From AC-37 sp036382905 (GTDB taxonomy: Bacteria > Actinomycetota > Thermoleophilia > Solirubrobacterales > Thermoleophilaceae), in contig DASVPL010000313.1 in assembly GCA_036382905.1 (NCBI GenBank), forward strand, positions 1 to 6,088: 6,088 nt of DNA, given 5' to 3'. A program made the position numbers and the translations under genes. Numbering within the stretch: position 1 is the stretch's first letter; each line of letters begins with the position of its first letter. Positions 1 through 5,395 of this stretch are shown here, piece after piece. Under the pieces are notes generated by a model. It worked only from the letters and a program-made list of their open reading frames with translations, was not told the origin of the DNA and made no database searches.

Positions 1-899
1 AGCAGCTCGGAGAGGAGCACGTTGTGGGCGGCCGCGCGGCTGGCGGCGCAGAAGTTCACGTACGCCTCGTACGCCTCCGCCAGCTCGTCGAAGGCCGGCG
101 TCTTCAGGGCCTTGGCGTTGCCACGCTTGACCTCGAGTGGCTTGAGGTCCTCGGGGTCGGGGATCGCGCCCTCCGGGAGGCGGACGAAGAAGGTGCCGCA
201 GCGCTCCAGCGCTGCGCGGGCGGCGTCGATGGACTTGCTCTCGCCGTTCAGCTCCCGCCCCGCCCGGGCAGCCGCATCGGCCAGCCGCTCGCGCTCGCCG
301 CCCGGCTCGGGGGCGGGGACCGGCGGCAGCCGCGGCTCGCGCTCGCCCCGGCTGCGCAGGCGACCGTGCACCGTCACCACCATCGTCCGCAGGCGGTCCG
401 GCGAGTAGGCCGCGGCGAGGTCGAGCCGCTCCTCGTCGGCCGCCGACTCCAGGAACCGCTCGAGGGCGAAGTCGAACGCGTCGAGCGCGATGCGCGCCGC
501 CTCGACCTGGTCGAGCACGCGGAAGTCGGGATCAAGGCCCGCGTCCAGGGCGTGCGAGCGCAGCAGTCGCGAACAGAAGCCGTGAATCGTCGAGATCGCC
601 GCCGACTCGGCCTGCCGTGCGCCCTCGCGGTCGCCCGCCGCCAGGAGCCGCTCGCGCACGCGCGAGCGCAGCTCCGCCGCGGCCTTCTCGGTGAAGGTGA
701 TCGCGAGGATCCGGTCCACCGGCACGCCGTCCTCGCGCACGGCCGCCAGGAAGCGCTCGACCAGCACGCGCGTCTTGCCGCTGCCCGCGCCCGCGCGCAC
801 GAAGCGCGGCTCGTCGCGCCCCGCGACGGCCGCGCGCTGCTCGTCCGTGAGCGGGAAGCCGCCGCGCGGCGATCCGGAGGGTGCGGGGCGCTGGCTCAC
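1..899 (-). CDS. UvrD/AddA-like ATP-dependent DNA helicase, N-terminal part (runs off the left edge)
   Basis: Superfamily 1 helicase that probably unwinds DNA from broken ends as the motor subunit of an AddAB-type helicase-nuclease. Seen in the first 299 residues: a Q-motif LTDEQ at 17-21, an intact Walker A AGAGSGKT at 36-43, motif Ia ITFTEKAAAELRSRV at 67-81, and motif Ib STIHGFCSRLL at 103-113, all in the order and spacing of UvrD/AddA proteins. The Walker B, motifs III-VI and any C-terminal nuclease lie beyond position 1, so AddA type cannot be proven against a plain UvrD. The GTG start at 899-897 overlaps the TGA of the upstream AddB-like gene (GTGA, 896-899). An AGGA Shine-Dalgarno at 910-907 stands 7 bases before it, which suggests translational coupling and a 1:1 complex. 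Family call is firm; the exact subtype is inferred from the neighbour. Confidence 0.9.
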   Translation of the reverse strand, partial: MSQRPAPSGSPRGGFPLTDEQRAAVAGRDEPRFVRAGAGSGKTRVLVERFLAAVREDGVPVDRILAITFTEKAAAELRSRVRERLLAAGDREGARQAESAAISTIHGFCSRLLRSHALDAGLDPDFRVLDQVEAARIALDAFDFALERFLESAADEERLDLAAAYSPDRLRTMVVTVHGRLRSRGEREPRLPPVPAPEPGGERERLADAAARAGRELNGESKSIDAARAALERCGTFFVRLPEGAIPDPEDLKPLEVKRGNAKALKTPAFDELAEAYEAYVNFCAASRAAAHNVLLSEL

Positions 900-3820
900 C
901 GCTCGATCCTGCAGATCGACGGGTACGAGCAGCCGCCGTTCCAGGCGCACGTCTCGGGACACGGCCGCACCTCGCCCGAGCGCATCCGCGCCGCCAGCTC
1001 CAGGAGGCGCTCGCGCGCGGCGTCGAGCTCGCGCTCGATCTCCTCCTCGTCGCGGAAGTCGTTGCCCACGTAGCCCGTGCCGAGCTCGTCCTCGAGCCCC
1101 TTCAGCAGCACCCCGCGCGGGCGGCGGTCGCGCCCCTTCAGCGGCTGGTAGACGCCGCCGGCCGGCCGCAGGCCGAGCACCTCGCGCACGGCCAGCATGT
1201 AGAGCGCCACCTGGAGGCGGTTGCGCTCGCCCCACTTCGCGACCCCCTCGACCTTCGACCCGCCCTTGTAGTCGCGGACGATCGCGTGGCCGTCCCAGAC
1301 GTCCACGCGGTCGATCCTCCCCCCCACCTCGAGGCCGTCATCCAGCACAAGGGGGGGTTGCAGCGATCCCTCGAGTCCGAAGTCGAGCTCCAGCTCGGCC
1401 GGCTCGAACACGCTCCCCGCGTCGGCCTCCGCACGCAGGTAGCGGAGCAGGTCCACCTCGAGCCGCCGCACGGCCGCGCGCACCCGTGTGGCTTGCGGCG
1501 AGAGCCGGAACTCGGACTGGCGCTCGCGCAGCGCGCCGAGCAGGATGCGCTCGGCCTCGGCCAGGCTCTTGTGCGTGACCCGCCGCGAGCCGGTGCGCTC
1601 GCCGAGCCGGCGGTAGGTCAGCTCGAGCACCGCGTGCGCGTAGCGGCCGCGGACCATCGGCTCGGGGTCGGGCTCGAGCGCGTCCGGGCGCAGCCGCCGC
1701 TCGACGAGCCACTTGACCGGGCAGTCCGCGTAGGACTCGAGCGCGGCCGGGGAGAGCCTCGTCGTCGAGGCGAGGTCCGCCAGCACGTCCTCGGCCTCGA
1801 TCCGCTCCGGCCGCGGCGGCGAGCGCCGCGGGCCGGCCAGGGCGGCGGCGCGCTCCCACTCGACCTCGGTGGGCGCCTGCTCCGCCGCCCAGGTGACCGA
1901 CGACAGCGGGCGCGTGGCGTCCGGCTCGCGCAGACGCTCTCCGAACAGCGCGCGCACGTCGTCCACGAGGAACGAGCGGAGCTGGGGCGAGCCCTCCTCG
2001 TCGGTCTCGCGCCAGCTCAGCGCCAGGCAGCGCTCGGCGCGCGAGGCGCAGACGTAGAAGAGCTGGCGCTCGCGCGCGGGCCGCTCCTCGCGCAGCGGCA
2101 GCGCGAGGCCGGTGGCCTGCGCGATCGCGCGGCGGTCCTCGTCGGAGAGGAACGGCTCGGGCCGCGGCGGCTTGGGGAACTCGCCCTCCTGGAGCCCGCA
2201 GACGAACACGGCGTCGAAGCGCCGGGCGCGGATGTCCTGGGGGCGCGCGATCTGTACACGGTCGGGCGCCGGGGCGGCGCCCGTGCGCACCTCGACGGTC
2301 GTAAGCAGGTCGTGCAGGCGCTCACGTGGCGGGGCCAGCCCGGCGTCGGCGCGCGCTAGCCGCTGGATGCCCGACAGGGCGCCGCGCAGCGCCTCGCGCG
2401 CCCTCGGGTCCTCGCCCTCCTCGTCGGCGAACACGTGAGCGGTGCGCTCGTAGGGCCGCGCGAACAGCCGCTCGACCTCCTCGTCGAGCTGCTGCGCGAG
2501 CGTGGCGGCGTCGCGCGCCCGCGCGATCCGATCGATCTCGCCGAGCTGCCAGCGGTCGCGCTCCCAGATCTCCCGTGCCGCGGCCGCCGTGCGCGCGCCC
2601 AGCCGGCGGACCTCGTGCTCGAGCCGGTCGGCGAGGTGCGGCTGGTCGAGCCGGCCGGCCGTCCTCAGGTAGGTCAGCAGGTCGTCGGCGGTGCCCTCGG
2701 GACCCGCGCAGCGCAGCAGGGCCAGCGCGCCGCGGCCGAGGCCCGTGTGGCCGAGCGGCACCCAGCGCTCGAGCGCGAACGGGATCCCGTAGGCGGAGAG
2801 CACCTGCTCGATCAGCGACGCGTAGGGCGCGACCTCGCGGAACACCACCGCCACCTGGCCCGCCGGGGTGCCGGCGCGCAGCAGCCGCAGCACCTCCGCC
2901 GCGACGAGCTCCACCTCGGCGCGCTCGCCGCCGGACGAGAGCAGCCGCACCGCACCCGCCGGGTCCGCCTCGCCGCCGTCGGGCGCGAACAGCAGACGCT
3001 CGACGCGGTTGAGCGCCTCGCGCGACTCGGGTGCGTAGTGCTCCGCCGAGGCCGGCAGCACCTCGTGCTCGCTCGCGCGCTCTGCCAGGTCGCGGACGAG
3101 CGGCTCGACCGCCTCGAACGCCGCACGCCCCTCCTCGTAGGGGAGCGAGACGACGACCTGGGTGTCCGGGTCGTCGGCGAGGGCCTCGATCAGCCCGCGC
3201 TCGATCGGCGTGAAGTCGTCGAACCCGTAGACGAACACGGCGCCGCCGCCCCAGTCCGCGGCCCGGGCGCGCAGGGCGTCGAGTGCGTGCCAGGCGTAGA
3301 GCTCGTCGTCCACGAGCCCGGCGCGCTCCAGAGTGGCGCGGTAGGAGCGGTAGATCGCCGCGACCTCGTCGGCGTAGGGGCGGCGCGCGCCATCGCCCGC
3401 CCAGGCGGCCAGCGCCTGACCGAAGCGCGCCGGCGTGACCATCGAGCGCTCGAGCTCGCGGATGAGGCGCTCCGCCGCGCGCACGAAGCCCGGCCGCCGG
3501 GCCGAGTCCACCAGCACCTCGAGCCGCGCGTCGCGCACGGCCCGCTCCACGATCAGCTCGCGCTGCAGCGGGGCGGCCTTGCGCGCGCCGAGCGACTCCG
3601 ACCCGCAGCGCTCGGCCACGATCTCGAACAGCCACCTGAAGCGCACCACGCGCGTGCCGAAGACCGCGCCGCGCTCGGCCAGCTCGCGCTGGGAGTGGGC
3701 GACGTCGCGGAACGCCGGGACCACGAGGATCGGCTCGCGATCGAGGGCCGCGCGGTAGTCGCCGAAGACGACGCCCGCCTTGGCCGCGTTGGCGGGCCCG
3801 GTGACCAGCTTGAGGGGCAC
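896..3820 (-). CDS. AddB-like helicase-nuclease subunit (PD-(D/E)XK nuclease family)
   Basis: A 974-residue protein, probably the nuclease partner in end resection for recombination. N-terminal half: a UvrD-like fold whose ATP site is degenerate (GPANAAKAG at 8-16, no GK[S/T]), then a motif-II-like VYGFDDFTPIE at 197-207. Second half: LSSGGERAEVELVAAEVLRLL at 294-314, RFDAVFVCGLQEGEFP at 534-549 (motif V-like) and ERQLFYVCASRAE at 584-596 (motif VI-like). The nuclease begins near 688 and has all expected residues: H729, G834-D837 (GRID), D840, D850 and K852 in DYK, and QVALY at 870-874. C700 plus C954, C958, C964 and C970 probably hold an iron-sulfur cluster as in AddB. The GTG start at 3820 has no clear Shine-Dalgarno but places the degenerate P-loop at the very N-terminus, as in the family. 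The last 4 bases overlap the helicase gene. Role in recombination is inferred from family and pairing. Confidence 0.92.
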   Translation of the reverse strand: MPLKLVTGPANAAKAGVVFGDYRAALDREPILVVPAFRDVAHSQRELAERGAVFGTRVVRFRWLFEIVAERCGSESLGARKAAPLQRELIVERAVRDARLEVLVDSARRPGFVRAAERLIRELERSMVTPARFGQALAAWAGDGARRPYADEVAAIYRSYRATLERAGLVDDELYAWHALDALRARAADWGGGAVFVYGFDDFTPIERGLIEALADDPDTQVVVSLPYEEGRAAFEAVEPLVRDLAERASEHEVLPASAEHYAPESREALNRVERLLFAPDGGEADPAGAVRLLSSGGERAEVELVAAEVLRLLRAGTPAGQVAVVFREVAPYASLIEQVLSAYGIPFALERWVPLGHTGLGRGALALLRCAGPEGTADDLLTYLRTAGRLDQPHLADRLEHEVRRLGARTAAAAREIWERDRWQLGEIDRIARARDAATLAQQLDEEVERLFARPYERTAHVFADEEGEDPRAREALRGALSGIQRLARADAGLAPPRERLHDLLTTVEVRTGAAPAPDRVQIARPQDIRARRFDAVFVCGLQEGEFPKPPRPEPFLSDEDRRAIAQATGLALPLREERPARERQLFYVCASRAERCLALSWRETDEEGSPQLRSFLVDDVRALFGERLREPDATRPLSSVTWAAEQAPTEVEWERAAALAGPRRSPPRPERIEAEDVLADLASTTRLSPAALESYADCPVKWLVERRLRPDALEPDPEPMVRGRYAHAVLELTYRRLGERTGSRRVTHKSLAEAERILLGALRERQSEFRLSPQATRVRAAVRRLEVDLLRYLRAEADAGSVFEPAELELDFGLEGSLQPPLVLDDGLEVGGRIDRVDVWDGHAIVRDYKGGSKVEGVAKWGERNRLQVALYMLAVREVLGLRPAGGVYQPLKGRDRRPRGVLLKGLEDELGTGYVGNDFRDEEEIERELDAARERLLELAARMRSGEVRPCPETCAWNGGCSYPSICRIER

Positions 3821-3839
3821 CCGGCCATTCTGGGGCCGG
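3821..3839 (-). promoter_or_regulatory. hairpin directly abutting the AddB-like start codon
   Basis: In the minus-strand transcript a 6-base-pair all-GC stem (CCGGCC with GGCCGG, loop of 7) ends exactly one base before the GTG at 3820. No purine-rich ribosome site is present in this leader. The hairpin could slow initiation or may simply reflect GC-rich chance. An out-of-frame ATG at 3828 lies at the loop/stem border. The pairing is seen directly; a regulatory role is inference. Confidence 0.3.
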
Positions 3840-3871
3840 GATCCGACGCCGCGGGAGGCTCGCTCCGGCTT

Positions 3872-3911
3872 TGCCCGCTATGTGGGCAGATCCGCGCGCT
3901 TCGAGGCGCGG
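3872..3911 (-). terminator. two tandem hairpins after the cupin gene, possible terminator
   Basis: Reading down the minus strand from the cupin stop at 3925, a strong hairpin follows after 13 bases. CCGCGC at 3892-3897 pairs with GCGCGG at 3906-3911, with a bulged G and an inner CT/AG pair around a three-base loop. A second, weaker one follows (3872-3876 with 3884-3888, loop of 7). No U-run follows either, so this would be a non-canonical terminator, not a classic rho-independent one. Its position between the cupin pair and the nuclease operon fits a transcription boundary. The remaining bases of the 3821-3924 gap show no gene and no convincing promoter. Confidence 0.35.
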
Positions 3912-3924
3912 GGTGGCGCCGGGC

Positions 3925-4329
3925 TCAGCCCAGGCGGCGGCGCTCCCACGGCGAGACCTCGTACACGCGCCCGCGCGGGGCGCCGATCGCGAGGATCGCG
4001 GTGCCGTCCTCCTGAGCCACCGCCCGGCGCTCGAGCTCCGGGTCCGCGACCGCGACGAACGTGCCCGCCGGGGCGTCGATCTCCTCGCCGGCGACCGTGA
4101 ACGTGGCCCGGCCGGAGATCACGTAGTAGAGCTCCTCGTGCCCGTCGGCGTTCCCCTCCGTCTCGGTGTGCTCCTCGATCACCTCGCCGCCGGTGTCGCC
4201 GTGCCAGGTACCGGCGCCGAACGCCTCGATGCCGAGGTGGTGGCGAACCGGCCGCCAGTCGAGGCCGGCCGCGTAGCGCTCGGCCGGCACGTCCTCCATC
4301 CGCGCGTGGCGCACGCCGTCCGCGCTCAC
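3925..4329 (-). CDS. small cupin-domain protein lacking the usual metal histidines
   Basis: A 134-residue single-domain cupin (beta-barrel fold, cytosolic, substrate unknown). Cupin motif 1 is recognisable as HEELYYVISG at 64-73, with E66 and G73 at the canonical spacing. The two metal histidines expected six and four residues before E66 are N60 and D62, and only H64 remains. Motif 2 is GEEIDAPAGTF at 81-91 with P87 and G89, but the expected histidine is V92 and the asparagine D96. The barrel is thus conserved while classical metal binding is doubtful, which suggests a sensing or ligand-binding role over dioxygenase chemistry. I recall similar actinobacterial cupins with this altered motif, so it may be a subfamily feature. 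The GTG start at 4329 overlaps the upstream stop by 4 bases (GTGA, 4326-4329) and has GGGAGG at 4340-4335, 5 bases upstream. A later ATG at residue 11 has no such support. Confidence 0.85.
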   Translation of the reverse strand: MSADGVRHARMEDVPAERYAAGLDWRPVRHHLGIEAFGAGTWHGDTGGEVIEEHTETEGNADGHEELYYVISGRATFTVAGEEIDAPAGTFVAVADPELERRAVAQEDGTAILAIGAPRGRVYEVSPWERRRLG

Positions 4330-4637
4330 GCGAGCCTCCCGACCACCGGCAGCGCGTGGGCCAGCGCCCGCAGCGGCCGCTCCTCCACGGTCTCCGCGCG
4401 GAGCTGTCGCGCACGCAGCTCGAGCAGCGAGACCAGCTCGGCGCTCGGGACGAACGGGTCGGCGATCACGCGCCCGTGCGCGAGCGGCAGCGCGGCCCGG
4501 ATCCGCCCGTCCACCTCCGCGACCAGCGTCTCGCCCTCCGCGCGCTCGGCCGAGTCGAGCAGCGCGAGCTGCCGCACCGCTTCGCCGTCAGCCGGCGCCG
4601 CCAGCCTGATCGAGATCCCGTGTGACTCCGCCTGCAT
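4326..4637 (-). CDS. small GNAT-like protein lacking the acetyl-CoA-binding half
   Basis: A 103-residue protein of unproven function. Residues 8-30 (ISIRLAAPADGEAVRQLALLDSA region) look like the first strand and helix of a GNAT acetyltransferase. Residues 37-60 (ETLVAEVDGRIRAALPL, then GRVIADPF) look like its next strands. The family's acetyl-CoA loop (R/QxxGxG/A) is absent, and the rest (65-103) is a helical, arginine- and leucine-rich tail. It is therefore probably not an active acetyltransferase. I recall similar short proteins in actinobacteria but know no function. I chose the ATG at 4637 because GGGGAGG stands 6 bases upstream. An in-frame ATG at 4670 would add 11 residues but has no ribosome site and lies at or upstream of the likely transcript start. 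The gene is first in a two-gene operon with the cupin, divergent from the CGNR regulator. Confidence 0.75.
   Translation of the reverse strand: MQAESHGISIRLAAPADGEAVRQLALLDSAERAEGETLVAEVDGRIRAALPLAHGRVIADPFVPSAELVSLLELRARQLRAETVEERPLRALAHALPVVGRLA
4335..4340 (-). promoter_or_regulatory. Shine-Dalgarno GGGAGG deciding the cupin GTG start
   Basis: GGGAGG lies 5 bases before the GTG at 4329, inside the end of the upstream reading frame. It supports the overlapping GTG start over the in-frame ATG at residue 11 and implies coupled translation of the two genes. Confidence 0.6.
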
Positions 4638-4643
4638 GACCGA

Positions 4644-4650
4644 CCTCCCC
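4644..4650 (-). promoter_or_regulatory. Shine-Dalgarno GGGGAGG deciding the 4637 start
   Basis: GGGGAGG sits 6 bases before the ATG at 4637-4635. It is the strongest ribosome site in the window and favours the 103-residue product over the 114-residue form starting at 4670. Confidence 0.7.
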
Positions 4651-4719
4651 GAAACCCGTGTAACCGTCATAAGAACTATACCAGTTACGTACCTAGTGAA
4701 ACGAGTTGACTGGTTACCC

Positions 4720-4725
4720 TAAGCT
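4720..4725 (+). promoter_or_regulatory. candidate -10 element (TAAGCT) for a leaderless CGNR transcript
   Basis: TAAGCT fits the actinobacterial TANNNT -10 pattern and lies 6 bases before the ATG at 4732. That is the spacing expected if transcription begins at the start codon itself. No Shine-Dalgarno precedes this ATG, which also fits a leaderless message. No convincing -35 is seen at 16-18 bases upstream. TACCCT at 4715-4720 is an alternative -10. Confidence 0.35.
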
Positions 4726-4731
4726 TCAGCC

Positions 4732-5313
4732 ATGGCGGCAGGGACGAAGCCAGTGGACAACAACTCGAGCCGCGAGCTCGCCCCCGGTGAGCTCGCCACG
4801 CTCCAGCAGTTCCTCAACACGCGGGACCTCGAGGACGGCATCGAGCTGCTCCAGGCGCCGGCGGACCTGCGCCGCTGGCTCACCCACCACGAGCTGGTCG
4901 CGCCGAGCACGCGAATCGGCTCCGCCGAGCTGCGGCGCGCGCTCGACGTCCGCGAGGCGTTCCGCGCGGTGCTCTGGGCCAAGGACGGCGGGCCCGTGGA
5001 CCGCGCCGCGATCGAGACCCTCGACGCCGCCGCCCGCCGCGCCGAGCTGACGGTGCGCTGGCACGAGAGCGGCGAGGCCGGGCTGGCCCCCGCCCGCAGC
5101 GGGCTCGACGGGGCGTTCGGGAGGCTGCTGGCGATCGCGTACCGGGCGCGTGTGGAGGGAACCTGGGAGCGCCTGAAGGTCTGTCCCGACGACAGCTGCG
5201 GCTGGGCCTTCTACGACCGCTCGCGCAACCGTTCGAGCACGTGGTGCTCGATGGCGGTGTGCGGCAACCGCGCGAAGGCGCGCGCGTTCCGCGAGCGGCG
5301 GGCGCGGCGCTAG
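4732..5313 (+). CDS. ABATE/CGNR zinc-finger transcriptional regulator
   Basis: A 193-residue cytosolic protein whose two-part layout matches the ABATE-CGNR family of putative stress-linked regulators. Residues about 20-140 form the helical ABATE domain (FLNTRDLEDGIELL at 27-40, then the WLTHHELV and DVREAFRAVLWA helices). The C-terminal finger has C151, C156, C172 and C177, with the name-giving CGNR at 177-180 followed by a basic tail (RAKARAFRERRARR) suited to DNA contact. Length is normal for the family and all four zinc cysteines are present. The start ATG at 4732 has no ribosome site; a leaderless transcript is likely. The gene is divergent from the GNAT-like/cupin pair across the half-site island, the usual layout of a regulator controlling itself and its neighbours. 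The family's ligands are not well known. The gene ends inside the 20-base repeat array. Confidence 0.92.
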   Translation: MAAGTKPVDNNSSRELAPGELATLQQFLNTRDLEDGIELLQAPADLRRWLTHHELVAPSTRIGSAELRRALDVREAFRAVLWAKDGGPVDRAAIETLDAAARRAELTVRWHESGEAGLAPARSGLDGAFGRLLAIAYRARVEGTWERLKVCPDDSCGWAFYDRSRNRSSTWCSMAVCGNRAKARAFRERRARR

Positions 5314-5395
5314 GGGCGCACGTCCGGCGCTAGGGGGGCGCGTCCGGGTCAAGCGTCGCCAGGCGCGGCGCTAGTGGCGGCGCGTCCGGCGCTAC
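5305..5395. repeat. five-unit imperfect tandem repeat (about 20.5 bases) across convergent gene ends
   Basis: The core CGGCGCTAG occurs at 5305-5313, 5325-5333 and 5366-5374, as CGGCGCTAC at 5387-5395, and as a degenerate CGGGTCAAG at 5345-5353. Unit starts are therefore 20, 20, 21 and 21 bases apart. CGTCCGG recurs with them at 5321, 5341 and 5383. The first unit supplies the TAG of the CGNR gene and the last supplies the TAG of the opposing 210-residue gene. The plus-strand TAGs at 5311, 5331 and 5372 fall in all three frames. No U-tract terminator is apparent. It may be slipped-strand expansion, a bidirectional termination or stop region, or a protein-binding array at two helical turns. 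Confidence 0.6.

Larger units (their letters stand above)
4638..4731. promoter_or_regulatory. divergent promoter and operator island with GTAAC-type half-sites
   Basis: This 94-base gap between divergent starts is the most AT-rich stretch in the window (25 of 60 bases G/C over 4661-4720). It holds ACCAGTTAC at 4680-4688 and ACTGGTTAC at 4709-4717, a 7-of-9 match 29 bases apart. A GTAACC at 4660-4665 forms a perfect inverted match with GGTTAC at 4712-4717. A minus-strand -10 candidate TATAGT at 4680-4675 would give a leader of about 30 bases to the ATG at 4637, but its -35 is poor. A TTGACT at 4706-4711 is a good -35 by sequence but is badly placed for either gene. Repeated half-sites suggest operator binding, perhaps by the adjacent CGNR regulator; that is inference. 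Confidence 0.55.

Noticed and set aside
24..1073. Plus-strand open frame of 349 codons opposite the helicase
   Set aside because: The minus strand encodes Walker A and motifs Ia/Ib with correct spacing; the plus frame is compositionally biased.
881..2359. Long plus-strand open frame (492 codons) opposite the AddB-like gene
   Set aside because: It is antisense to a gene with clear helicase and nuclease motifs. Its translation is repetitive in R, A, L and H with no domain, as expected from a GC-rich shadow frame.
3553..3828. ATG at 3828 opening a 91-codon frame that overlaps the AddB-like start
   Set aside because: The product is low-complexity R/S/A sequence and out of frame with the nuclease gene. 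It has no ribosome site of its own.
2435..4015. Plus-strand open frame of 526 codons spanning the AddB-like start and into the cupin
   Set aside because: It runs antisense through two real genes and the gap between them, and has no recognisable motif. Stop codons are rare at this GC content.
4706..4711. TTGACT as the -35 of the CGNR promoter
   Set aside because: A 17-base spacer would put the -10 on the start codon (4729-4734), and the TAAGCT and TACCCT candidates lie only 3-8 bases away. It may be chance or an operator part.
3871..4722. Plus-strand open frame of 283 codons across the cupin and GNAT-like genes
   Set aside because: It crosses two motif-supported minus-strand genes with good ribosome sites and the regulatory island.
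4726..5352. Minus-strand 208-codon frame under the CGNR gene
   Set aside because: The plus strand carries the full CGNR finger and ABATE domain; the minus frame is a shadow.
5305..5395. CRISPR array
   Set aside because: Units are only about 20 bases with no unique spacers, and no cas genes are nearby.
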